From NCBI GenBank assembly GCA_905215465.1, contig CAJMPT010000004.1:30056-94055 (forward strand): a stretch of DNA of 64,000 bases, in the 5' to 3' direction. The DNA comes from an uncultured bacterium. Lineage in GTDB: Bacteria > Actinomycetota > Coriobacteriia > Coriobacteriales > Atopobiaceae. The translations under genes and the position numbers were made by a program. Every line of letters starts with the position of its first letter. The stretch's first letter is position 1. The notes under the pieces are model-generated. The model ran no database searches. It worked only from the letters and a program-made list of their open reading frames with translations, and had not been told where the DNA came from. Positions 47,829 through 55,958 of the stretch are shown here, one piece after another.

Positions 47829-48245
47829 CTATCGATCGTGTCTGGCGTCGAGCCAAGATTGCAGGAAGAGGGACGCCGCAACCATGTCGACCTTGCCGCG
47901 CATGGACTTCTCCGAGAGGCCCTGCTCCCTGAGGATACGCTTGGCCTCCTGGGACGAAAGACGCTCGTCGGCAAACTCAAGAGGAAGACCACATGCGTTG
48001 GCTATCTGGCGCCCCTGTGCCATGATGCGCTCGGCCTGCGGGCCGTCCTCCCCCGCCATGGTCTTGGGACGGCCACACACCAGAACGTCGGGCTCCCAGT
48101 CCTCAATCACGCGCCTGAACGTGGACGCGTGGGAGAGAACCTCCTGGGCGGGCAGGACGCAGACCGGGGAGGCCACGCGACCGGCAGGGTCGCACACGGC
48201 GATGCCGACGCGGACCTCCCCGATGTCAAGGGCGAGAGCGCGCAC
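47829..48245 (-). CDS. ruvX: Putative pre-16S rRNA nuclease / Holliday junction resolvase-like YqgF
   Basis: A 138-residue RNase H-fold protein of the YqgF/RuvX family, implicated in maturing the 5' end of 16S rRNA. Motifs: LALDIGEVRVGIAVCDPAG at the N-terminus with the catalytic Asp, FADERLSSQEAKR (~95) and DMVAASLFLQSWLD (~125). Its first base coincides with the alaS stop region, so the two are translationally coupled. The alaS-ruvX-mltG order is conserved in many Gram-positive bacteria. Confidence 0.94.
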   Translation of the reverse strand: MRALALDIGEVRVGIAVCDPAGRVASPVCVLPAQEVLSHASTFRRVIEDWEPDVLVCGRPKTMAGEDGPQAERIMAQGRQIANACGLPLEFADERLSSQEAKRILREQGLSEKSMRGKVDMVAASLFLQSWLDARHDR

Positions 48246-50905
48246 TAGAGGCCGAGCTCCTTCTTGGCGGCCTCGAGGGCGGCGTCGATGCCGGAGACGT
48301 CGGAGCCGCCGGCCTGGGCCATGTTGGGCCTGCCGCCGCCACGGCCACCGACAAGGCCGGCAATGGCCTTGACCACGTTGCCGGCGGCAAAGCCGGCCTC
48401 GACGGCCGCATCGGTGCCGCCGGCGAGAAGGGCCACCTTGCCGTCGGGCGTGGCAGAGGCGATGACGCAGGCCACCGGCTCGCCGTTGGCGGCGTCACGG
48501 ATGCCATCCCAGGCGGAGCGCATGTCCTTGCCGGACAGGCCGTCCAGACGGGAGACGACGAGCTTGTAGCCGTTGTGGTCGACGGCGGTCTTGAAGGCCG
48601 CGGCGACCTTGTCGCTGCCGGCGCCGGTGGTGGCAGCCTCGAGCTTCTTCTGGGTGTCGCGCAGCTCGCGCAGCAGCGACGCCACGCGCTCGGTGACGTC
48701 GGCCGGACGGCACTTGAGCTGGGCGGCGACCTCGCTCATCTGGGCCAGGAGCTCGTCGACGTACTCGATGGCACCGGCGGAGGTGACGGCCTCGATGCGG
48801 CGGGCGTTGGAGCCCACGGAGCTCTCGGAGACGATCTTGAAGAAGCCAAGGTCGGCGGTGTTGCGGGCGTGGGTGCCGCCGCACAGCTCGCGGCTGAAGG
48901 GGGCGTCGGACTCGCCGGTGGAGACCACGCGCACGACGTCGCCGTACTTCTCGCCGAAGAGGGCGACGGCGCCGGTGGCACGGGCGTCCTCGAGGCTCAT
49001 GACGCGGGTCACGATGGGCTCGGCGGCAAAGATCTCGGCGTTGACCAGGCCCTCGACGCGCTCGAGCTCGTCGGCGGTCATGGCCTCGAAGTGGGTGAAG
49101 TCAAAGCGCAGGCGGCCCGGCTCGACGAGGGAGCCGGCCTGAGAGACGTGCTCGCCCAGGACCTGCTTGAGGGCGGCGTCCAAAAGGTGCGTGGCGGTGT
49201 GGTTGCGGCGGATGAGCTCGCGGCGGCCGCGGTCGATGGTGGCGGTGACGGTGGCGCCGACCTCTACGGTGCCCCGCTCGACCACGCAGACGTGGGCGTA
49301 CAGACCGCCCCTGCCCTTGGTGTCGGTCACGCGCAGGGTGGCGCCGTCGCAGGAGATGGTGCCGGTGTCGCCGCACTGGCCGCCCATCTCGGCGTAGAAG
49401 GGCGTGGCGTCCAGAACGACCTCGACCTCGGAGCCCTCAGCCGCGCTCGCGACCTCGGCGCCCTCGCTGACCAGGGCCAGGACCTTGGCCTCGCAGGACT
49501 CCTCCTCGTAGCCGCGGAATTCGGTGGCGGCGAGCTTATCGGAGAGGGCCGTCCAGACGTTGTTGAAGTCGCCCCAGGCGTCGCGGTTGGCAGCGGCGCG
49601 TGCGCGCTGCTTCTGCTCGGTCATGCAGGCGTCGAAAGCGGCCATGTCAACCTCGTGGCCGGCGGCCTCGGCGATCTCGACGGTGAGGTCGATGGGGAAG
49701 CCGTAGGTGTCGTGCAGCTTGAAGGCCACCTCGCCGGGGAGCTCTGCGCCCTCGGCCAGCTCGGCGATGGCGGCGTCCAGGTAGGAACGGCCGTTGTCGA
49801 GGGTCTGAGAGAAGCGCTCCTCCTCGGCAGAGACGATGCCCTTGACCAGGGCGACGTTCTTGAGGAGCTCGGGGTAGGCCTCGCCCATCAGGCGGTTGAC
49901 CTCGTCGATGAAGGTGGTGAGGAAGGCGTCCTCGATGCCCAGCAGACGGCCGTGGAAGACGGCGCGGCGCAGCAGGCGGCGCAGGACGTACTCGCGGCCC
50001 TCGTTGCCCGGCAGGATGCCGTCAGAGATCATGAAGTCGACGGCGCGGGCGTGGTCGGCGATGATGCGCAGGCTGCGGGAGGCGCCGGAGTAATCGTCGG
50101 CAACATAGGTCTTGCCGGAGATCTTCTCGCCGAGGGAGATGAGGGACTGCATGAGGTCGCCATCGTAGTTGGCACTCTTGTGCTGCAGGATGGCGGCCAT
50201 GCGCTCCAGGCCCATGCCCGTGTCGAGGTTGCGGTGCGGCAGCTCCGGCATGGAGCCGTCCTCCTGGCGGTCGAACTGCGTGAAGACGAGGTTCCAGAAC
50301 TCCAGGAAGCGGTCGCAGTCACAGCCGGGCTTGCAGTCGGGCTTGCCGCAGCCCACCTCGGGACCCTGGTCATAATAGATCTCGGAGCAGGGGCCGCAGG
50401 GGCCGGTGGGGCCGGCGGCCCAGAAGTTGTCGTCCTCGCCCAGGCGGGAGATGTGGTCCTCGGCAACACCCAGGGAGCGCCACACGTCGTGGGTCTCGTC
50501 GTCATCGGTGAAGACGGTGAAGTAGAGACGGTCCACCGGGAGCTTGAACTTCTCGGTGATGAGCTCGAAGGCCCAGGCGCAGGCCTGCTGCTTGGAGACG
50601 CCGCCAAAGGAGAAGTCGCCGAGCATCTCGAAGAAGGACAGGTGACGGCCGTCCTCGCCGATGCAGTCGATGTCGTTGGTGCGGACGCACTTCTGGCAGG
50701 AGCAGGCGCCGATCTCCTTCATGGTCTTCTTGCCCTGGTAGAACTCCTTGAACTGGTTCATGCCGGCGTTGGCAAGAAGCAGCGAGGGGTCGTCGGGCAC
50801 GAGGGAGGAGCTGGGATACAGCTTGAGGCCGCGCTCCTCGAAGAACTTGAGGAACGTGGAGCGGATCTCAGCGGTGGTCATGGAAGGAAAGTCAGCGGTG
50901 CTCAT
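48245..50905 (-). CDS. alaS: Alanyl-tRNA synthetase
   Basis: An 886-residue class II synthetase of normal length. The catalytic core (~1-360) has TFLKFFEERGLKLYPSSSLV, the class II motif 2 region DDNFWAAGPTGPCGPCSE and GRNLDTG-type motif 3 (LPHRNLDTGMGLERMAAI). The editing domain carries the zinc ligands in RNHTATHLLDAAL (~570) and CGGTHARNTADLG (~675), and the C-terminal C-Ala domain is Gly-rich. GGGAGAG precedes the ATG. A more internal ATG at codon 9 is an alternative start. It heads the ruvX-mltG-yqeG run. Confidence 0.96.
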   Translation of the reverse strand: MSTADFPSMTTAEIRSTFLKFFEERGLKLYPSSSLVPDDPSLLLANAGMNQFKEFYQGKKTMKEIGACSCQKCVRTNDIDCIGEDGRHLSFFEMLGDFSFGGVSKQQACAWAFELITEKFKLPVDRLYFTVFTDDDETHDVWRSLGVAEDHISRLGEDDNFWAAGPTGPCGPCSEIYYDQGPEVGCGKPDCKPGCDCDRFLEFWNLVFTQFDRQEDGSMPELPHRNLDTGMGLERMAAILQHKSANYDGDLMQSLISLGEKISGKTYVADDYSGASRSLRIIADHARAVDFMISDGILPGNEGREYVLRRLLRRAVFHGRLLGIEDAFLTTFIDEVNRLMGEAYPELLKNVALVKGIVSAEEERFSQTLDNGRSYLDAAIAELAEGAELPGEVAFKLHDTYGFPIDLTVEIAEAAGHEVDMAAFDACMTEQKQRARAAANRDAWGDFNNVWTALSDKLAATEFRGYEEESCEAKVLALVSEGAEVASAAEGSEVEVVLDATPFYAEMGGQCGDTGTISCDGATLRVTDTKGRGGLYAHVCVVERGTVEVGATVTATIDRGRRELIRRNHTATHLLDAALKQVLGEHVSQAGSLVEPGRLRFDFTHFEAMTADELERVEGLVNAEIFAAEPIVTRVMSLEDARATGAVALFGEKYGDVVRVVSTGESDAPFSRELCGGTHARNTADLGFFKIVSESSVGSNARRIEAVTSAGAIEYVDELLAQMSEVAAQLKCRPADVTERVASLLRELRDTQKKLEAATTGAGSDKVAAAFKTAVDHNGYKLVVSRLDGLSGKDMRSAWDGIRDAANGEPVACVIASATPDGKVALLAGGTDAAVEAGFAAGNVVKAIAGLVGGRGGGRPNMAQAGGSDVSGIDAALEAAKKELGL

Positions 50906-51208
50906 ATCTCTCCCTGCTATCGGGGTTCTTCTTCACATACGGGTTAGAAGTATACCGCGAGTGCGGCCACGGCGAGAAGAACGCACGAAGGCAGCAGAGC
51001 GCACGACGGGAGGGGCTTCTCGCCGCGTGGGGCGCTGACGTTGTCCGGCGGTTCTCTGGCGGTTGTCCGCGTAAAAACATTTATGCCCAGATGTTATATA
51101 AGAGACGGAACGAGGTCTTGACCTGCGGTTTTCTCGCCAGACGCGTCCGACACAGGCGAGAAGCGCGTGCCTTGCATCAAGGTTTTTACGCGGACAAGGG
51201 CGGACGGC
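50906..51208. promoter_or_regulatory. Gap upstream of alaS with long inverted repeat
   Basis: 303 bp between GH43 and alaS without a gene. It contains the 16 bp inverted repeat at 51063-51197, the 13-mer TTTATGCCCAGAT (51080), shared with 16440, and an AT-rich TGTTATATAAG block. No T-box signature (AGGGTGGNACCGCG) was found on the alaS strand. Confidence 0.5.
51063..51197. repeat. Perfect 16 bp inverted repeat spanning 135 bp
   Basis: TTGTCCGCGTAAAAAC (51063-51078) and its exact complement (51182-51197). Inside is a smaller pair, TTCTCGCC...GGCGAGAA (51132-51164). The arrangement looks like a MITE or a cruciform-forming element; no target-site duplication was obvious. Confidence 0.75.
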
Positions 51209-52672
51209 CTAGCGCGTGAGCTCGAACGAGAGCAGGTCCACGTGTCCGCTTCCGCGATGCCGCAGGTAGAGGGCGCTCCTTGTGCCGGCAGGCTCGATCG
51301 GCGCGCAAAACTCTGACCACGCGCGGCCCGCGCTTCCCACGTCCACCGTGCCCAGCAGGCGAGAGAAGCCCGCGTCGTCGGAGACCTCGACGACGCCGGC
51401 GGCGCGTCCGCGCGCGACGAGCCGGATCCCGCGCGTCTGCGAGAGGTCCAGGTACTTGAAGCCGCAGGCGGCGCCGTCGAGCAAGTTTGCCACGTACTGG
51501 CGCGCGCCTCTCCCCCGTCCCTCCTGTGTGAGGAAGGGATGGGCCGCAAGGCTTCGGGCCGGGCGCGGCCCGTCCACGCGGCCGACGCCCTCGGCGCTCC
51601 AGAGGTTGCAGGCAAGGCGGGCCTGGTAGGCGCCCACGCCGGGAAGGGTTCCGGCGAGGCCCGACGTGGTAACCTCGGCCTGGAGGTAGCCGCCGCGCCC
51701 ATCGGGCACGAGCCTCTCGGCGCAGGCCTGCCGGGCGTAGGAGCTGCGGTTTGTCTGGCGGTGGTAGAACACGTAGGTGTCGTCTCCCAGATGCAGGAGC
51801 CCGCCGTGGGTGTTTCCCAGGTAGTTGGTGCCATGAACCTCGTCATCGTGGCCGGGAAGGCCCACGTCGCCAATAGAGACCAGCACGCCGCCATAGGAAA
51901 AGCCGCCGTCGGGACGCTCGCTCGTGGCGTAGCAGAGCTCGTGGTTGGCCACGGAGCTGTAGACAAAGACGTAGCGGCCGTCCAGCTTGCGGATGGAGCT
52001 GGCCTCAAAGAAGCCGTGGCCGCAAAAGGCCGGGTCGTCCGTCCTCATGAGCAGGCGCTGGGACCCGCGAACCGTCAGCATGTCGGACTCGAGCTCGAGC
52101 ACGTAGGCGCCTTCGTTTGCCGTGCGGACGCCCCCGGTGGCGAGGGCGGGCACGTGCGTCTTGAAGCCGGAGTAGAGCCAGACGCGGCCGTCGTCGACGA
52201 GAACCGCCGGGTCAAAGGGAAAGCCGTCGCCTGGGCGGCGCCCATAGAACGTGCCGTCCGGGTAGTGGACTCGCCCCAGGTACTCGTAGCGGCCGGCCGG
52301 CGTGTCGCAGACCGCCACGCCGATGGTGCCCATGAAGTCGAAGGCGTAGAAGAGGTAGTAGCGGCCGTCGGGCCCCTTGGCCACGTCGGGCGCGAAGAGC
52401 AGGCGCAGGCCCAGGCGGTTTGCCGGGTCCTGGCCGCACCGGTAGATGACGCCCTCCTCGCGCCAGGCGGTGAGGTCGTCCACGGGGGCGGACCAGCAGA
52501 CGTAGTCGCCCACGCAGAAGATGGGGGCGTCAAAGCGGTCATGCGAGCCGTACAGGTAGACGCGGTCCCCAAAGACGTGGGGCTCGCCGTCGGGCACGTA
52601 CTCCCACTCGGGCAGGAAGGGGTTGGCACCCGGATGGGCTCCCGGGCGGTCCCCCGCGACGCCCCCGCTCAT
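51209..52672 (-). CDS. Glycoside hydrolase family 43-type glycosidase
   Basis: A 487-residue cytoplasmic enzyme (no signal peptide) with a five-bladed propeller typical of GH43 arabinofuranosidases/xylosidases. The three acid positions are visible in PHVFGDRVYLYGSHDRFDAP (base Asp, ~residue 32), FDPAVLVDDGRVWLYSG (~165) and FFEASSIRKLDGRYVFVYS (general acid Glu, ~230). The last ~120 residues form a beta-rich CBM6-like domain. The ATG overlaps the stop of the upstream permease gene (ATGA), an unusual coupling for a sugar hydrolase. Confidence 0.87.
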   Translation of the reverse strand: MSGGVAGDRPGAHPGANPFLPEWEYVPDGEPHVFGDRVYLYGSHDRFDAPIFCVGDYVCWSAPVDDLTAWREEGVIYRCGQDPANRLGLRLLFAPDVAKGPDGRYYLFYAFDFMGTIGVAVCDTPAGRYEYLGRVHYPDGTFYGRRPGDGFPFDPAVLVDDGRVWLYSGFKTHVPALATGGVRTANEGAYVLELESDMLTVRGSQRLLMRTDDPAFCGHGFFEASSIRKLDGRYVFVYSSVANHELCYATSERPDGGFSYGGVLVSIGDVGLPGHDDEVHGTNYLGNTHGGLLHLGDDTYVFYHRQTNRSSYARQACAERLVPDGRGGYLQAEVTTSGLAGTLPGVGAYQARLACNLWSAEGVGRVDGPRPARSLAAHPFLTQEGRGRGARQYVANLLDGAACGFKYLDLSQTRGIRLVARGRAAGVVEVSDDAGFSRLLGTVDVGSAGRAWSEFCAPIEPAGTRSALYLRHRGSGHVDLLSFELTR

Positions 52673-53988
52673 CGCGCGTTGCCGCCATCGGGGTCGGACG
52701 ACTCGCCCTCCGCGCTGCCGTCGGCGGCCGCAGCGGCCTTCTGGCCAAGGACGTCAGGCGAGAAGGCCAGGCGGGAGCCCTCGAAGAAGCGCTCGTCGTC
52801 CAGGGCGTCCAGGGCCGGGACGGGACGGCCGTCAGCATCGGCGTACGGGCGGCTCCAGAAGAGGGCGCCGTCCTCGGAGACTATCTGGCGCCCGGTGCGG
52901 GTCTCGAAGAAGTACACGAAGAAGCCGCGCAGGGCCGCCGTCAGCGGCACGGCAATGACCATGCCCACGGGGCCGCCCAAACAGCCGCCCACGATGATGC
53001 CCACCAGCGAGAGGGCCGGGTGGATCTTGACGGCGCTGCGCATGACCATGGGAGAGAGCAGGTTGTCGGCAACGTTTTGGGCCACCATGGCGATGATCAG
53101 CGTCCACAGGGCGCAGGCCGGGCTCACGAAGAGGCCCAGCAGCGTGGCCGCGATGGCCGAGAGCATGGGGCCGATGACGGGGATGAAGTGCAGCACGAAG
53201 GTGAGGGCGCCCACCAGTCCCGCGTAGGGATGGCCCACCAGGGCCAGGCCCGCGGCCACCATGAGGCCGTCGGCGATGGACGTGATGAGGGTGCCGCGCA
53301 TGTAGCCGCCAGTGGAGCGCGAGAGCACGGCCAGCATGAGCGTCACGTCCCGGCCGTGCTCGGGCCCGACGATGCGCACCAGCTCGCGCACCATGCGCGG
53401 GTAGTCGACGGCAAACCAGTAGGCCAGGATGATGCCCAGGAAGAACGTGGTGAAGTCGTTGGCCAGGGAGGCCAGGTTGGCGGCCAGGCCGCCCGAGACC
53501 TGGCGGGCGAGGTCACTTGCCATGGAGCTGCCCATGGAGGAGGCGGCCCCCACCAGAGAGGTCACGACGTTCTGCACGTTGGAGCCCTCCGTCGTGCCCA
53601 CCTTGGCCCAGAACTCGGCCAGGCCCTCGTTGACCTGGGACACGTATGCGGGGACGTTGCGCAGCAGGGCCAGGAGCTCCTGGAGGAGCGGCCCTCCCAC
53701 AAAGCCCAGGAGCGCGACGAGCGCGACGAGAAAGACGACCAGGGCCACGAGGGCCGCCACGCCGCGGGGCATGCCGACGTCCTCCAGGCGGTTGGTGATG
53801 GGACTGCAGACAAAGCCGACCACGCCGCCGACCAGCAGCAGCTCGAGGGCCTGCTGCACGTAGGAGAGGGCCCCAATGACCAGCCAGGCCACCACGAAGG
53901 CGCCCACCACGGTCCATACCGCAAGCGCGCGCGGACGCCAACGGTCCACGCGCGCCTGGCTGTCTGTCTTGCTTGAACGGGCGCTCAA
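52669..53988 (-). CDS. AI-2E family transporter (UPF0118 permease)
   Basis: A 439-residue membrane protein of the AI-2E/YdiK/PerM family with ~8 helices: two at ~20-60, one pair at ~75-105, a ~100-residue extracytoplasmic-type region (~105-200), and four more to ~365, with the signature LTFVLHFIPVIGPMLSAIAA near 285. Substrates include autoinducer-2 or ions; not predictable here. A ~75-residue charged C-terminal tail follows. The start appears to be a TTG overlapping the sigma factor stop (TTGA), and the end overlaps GH43, making a tightly coupled run. Confidence 0.87.
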   Translation of the reverse strand: MSARSSKTDSQARVDRWRPRALAVWTVVGAFVVAWLVIGALSYVQQALELLLVGGVVGFVCSPITNRLEDVGMPRGVAALVALVVFLVALVALLGFVGGPLLQELLALLRNVPAYVSQVNEGLAEFWAKVGTTEGSNVQNVVTSLVGAASSMGSSMASDLARQVSGGLAANLASLANDFTTFFLGIILAYWFAVDYPRMVRELVRIVGPEHGRDVTLMLAVLSRSTGGYMRGTLITSIADGLMVAAGLALVGHPYAGLVGALTFVLHFIPVIGPMLSAIAATLLGLFVSPACALWTLIIAMVAQNVADNLLSPMVMRSAVKIHPALSLVGIIVGGCLGGPVGMVIAVPLTAALRGFFVYFFETRTGRQIVSEDGALFWSRPYADADGRPVPALDALDDERFFEGSRLAFSPDVLGQKAAAAADGSAEGESSDPDGGNAR

Positions 53989-54860
53989 CGCATCAGCCCC
54001 TCGGGATCGACCTTGTCCTGGATCTTGCGGAGCGTGCGTCGCAGAAGGCGGCTCACCTGCACCTGGGAGACGCCCAGACGCTTGGCAATCTCCACCTGGG
54101 TGAGGCCGTCGATGAAGCGCATGCGCACGATCTCCTGCTCGCGCGGTGAGAAGTCCCTGATGGCCTCGTCGATGACCATGCGGTCATCGGAGGCGTCAAG
54201 GTCCTCGTCCACCGAGCCGATGCGGTCGATGAGGGCCGGGGCCTCGTCGTCCTCGGAGGAGCCGCCCGCCTCGAGCGAGACGGAGGTGTAGGCCCCGGAG
54301 GACTCCATGGCCTCGAGGATCTCCTCGGCGCCCACGCCGAGCCTGGCCGCGATCTCGTCCACGGAGGGGCTGCGCTGCAGCTCCACCGTGAGCTCGTCGG
54401 TGGCCTGGTTGACCTTGGCGGAGAGCTCCTGAAGGCGGCGGGGCACGCGGATGGACCAGCCCTTGTCGCGGAAGTGGCGCTTGATCTCTCCCAGGATGGT
54501 GGGCGTGGCGTAGGTGGTGAACTCCAGGCCGCGCTCCGGGTCAAAGCGGTCGATGGCCTTGATGAGGCCGATGGTGCCCACCTGGACGAGGTCGTCAAGG
54601 GGCTCGCCGCGGTTCTTGAATTTGGAGGCCAGGAAGCGCACGAGGTTGAGGTGGCTCACGATGAGCTGGTCGCGCGCCTCCTCGTCGCCCTTCTCCTTGT
54701 ACAGGCGGAAGAGCTCGCGGGTGCGCTCCTTGTCCCAGGCGTCCTTGCCCTTGGGTGCGCGGCGAATGGCGCGGGCCTCCGCGGCGTCCCTCTGGGGCGT
54801 CCGGGCGGCCTCGGGCTCCTCCGCGCGGGCGTCTGCGGGCTTGGGTGCGTTACTCGTCAT
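53985..54860 (-). CDS. SigB/SigF/SigG-type alternative RNA polymerase sigma factor
   Basis: A 291-residue sigma-70 family factor. Region 2 has LFRLYKEKGDEEARDQLIVSHLNLVRFLA and DDLVQVGTIGLIKAIDRFDPERG (shown here by LVQVGTIGLIKAIDRF), region 3 includes FRDKGWSIRVPRRLQEL, and region 4 ends with TQVEIAKRLGVSQVQVSRLL. This pattern is the SigB/F stress and sporulation branch. A ~45-residue charged N-terminal extension precedes. ATG at 54860 or GTG two codons earlier; both overlap the anti-sigma gene, typical of an rsbW-sigB pair. Confidence 0.93.
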   Translation of the reverse strand: MTSNAPKPADARAEEPEAARTPQRDAAEARAIRRAPKGKDAWDKERTRELFRLYKEKGDEEARDQLIVSHLNLVRFLASKFKNRGEPLDDLVQVGTIGLIKAIDRFDPERGLEFTTYATPTILGEIKRHFRDKGWSIRVPRRLQELSAKVNQATDELTVELQRSPSVDEIAARLGVGAEEILEAMESSGAYTSVSLEAGGSSEDDEAPALIDRIGSVDEDLDASDDRMVIDEAIRDFSPREQEIVRMRFIDGLTQVEIAKRLGVSQVQVSRLLRRTLRKIQDKVDPEGLMR

Positions 54861-55227
54861 GGGCACCGCCCGTCCGCTTGGCGAGGCTCAGGGTCCTTCC
54901 GTCCCCGGAGATGGAGCTCTCGTCGCAGATGGCGGCGAGAAGCGCCTCCACGAGCTCCAGGGACTCGTCGGAGTCGGCAGCGCCAAGATCCTCTCCCAGC
55001 GAGAAGTCCATGGTCACGGCCTCGTCGGAGATGCCGAAGGTGATGGCGCACTCCTGCTGGCCGGTGGCACAGGCATAGACGAAGCCCTCCTCGGCGGCCA
55101 TGCGGGCGTCCTCGACCTCGTCGACGCCCATGTCGCAGGTGACGGCCAGGGAGGCCGCCGTCATGCGCACGATGCGGGCGAAGGCGGGCTCGGCGGGAAC
55201 GGTGAGGCAGACGCGCTTCTGGTCCAT
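54850..55227 (-). CDS. RsbW-like anti-sigma factor
   Basis: A 125-residue GHKL-fold protein resembling RsbW/SpoIIAB anti-sigma kinases, which bind and inactivate the sigma factor encoded immediately downstream with an overlap of ~11-17 bp. The first half fits (ARIVRMTAASLAVTCDMGVDEVEDARMAAEEGF), but the ATP-binding N-box Asn is not evident (AAEEGFVYACA) and the G1-G2 ATP loops are weak, so it may bind sigma without kinase activity. No anti-anti-sigma (STAS) gene lies beside it. Confidence 0.78.
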   Translation of the reverse strand: MDQKRVCLTVPAEPAFARIVRMTAASLAVTCDMGVDEVEDARMAAEEGFVYACATGQQECAITFGISDEAVTMDFSLGEDLGAADSDESLELVEALLAAICDESSISGDGRTLSLAKRTGGAHDE

Positions 55228-55237
55228 GGCGCACCCC

Positions 55238-55864
55238 CTACTCTGCGTCGGCCGCGTCGGCGGCAGGCTCGGAGGGGGTGGCAGCGGGCTCGGAGGGAGC
55301 AGCGGACTCGTCCGCGGGCTTCTCGTCGTCCTTGTCGTCTGCGGAGACGGCGCCGTAGTCCACGTAGGAAACGGCGCGGGCCGGGCGCTCGGCGCGCTCG
55401 GGGACGGTGACGCCCTCCAGTGAGCCGGCGGGCGCGCCCTGCTCGATCTGGGCCGGGGCGCAGGCCTTGCGGCCGCCGGCGATCTTGCCCACCACGCCGG
55501 CCACGGCGTTGGCGGCGCCCGAGACGGCGCCGTTGACGGCCTCGGTCACGCCGGCGGCGGTGCCGGACACGCAGGCGACGTCGTCCAGGATGGCGTTCAC
55601 GCTGGCAAGCGAGGAGTTTGCGGAGTCAATGGCCGTGTTGGCCTTCTCCATGAGGGCAGGGACGTCCTTGACGGCGGGCTGTAGCTCGTCGACCATGCCG
55701 TCCAGCTTGGCCACGATGGGCTGGGTCTGGGCGATGGCCTCGTTGGCGGTGGAGGTGACCTCGTCGATGGACTTGCGCGCGCTGCGGACGGTGAGCGCGA
55801 CCTCGACGACGGCCCAGATTCCAACGATCGCCAGGACGATGAGCGCGATGTCCAGATAGTTCAT
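55238..55864 (-). CDS. DUF948-like membrane-anchored helical protein
   Basis: A 208-residue protein with one N-terminal membrane helix (LDIALIVLAIVGIWAVVEVAL) followed by a long amphipathic helix region with methyl-accepting-like heptads (~30-110), as in DUF948/YtxG general stress proteins. The C-terminal half is Ala/Gly-rich then acidic (DDKDDEKPADESAAPSEPAA). It lies 10 bp upstream of the anti-sigma gene and probably belongs to the same stress regulon. Confidence 0.78.
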   Translation of the reverse strand: MNYLDIALIVLAIVGIWAVVEVALTVRSARKSIDEVTSTANEAIAQTQPIVAKLDGMVDELQPAVKDVPALMEKANTAIDSANSSLASVNAILDDVACVSGTAAGVTEAVNGAVSGAANAVAGVVGKIAGGRKACAPAQIEQGAPAGSLEGVTVPERAERPARAVSYVDYGAVSADDKDDEKPADESAAPSEPAATPSEPAADAADAE

Positions 55865-55958
55865 GGGAGCCCCCTTCGGGAGGATGTGGGTTTGCCTTGC
55901 GCGGCATGCGCCCTGTCATTCTACCCGAGTGAGGCGCTGCGATTCCCTCGCAGGCGGC

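Noticed and set aside
50906..51208. T-box leader of alaS
   Set aside because: No AGGGTGGNACCGCG-type sequence or specifier-loop arrangement is visible on the alaS strand; the structure present is a perfect inverted repeat.
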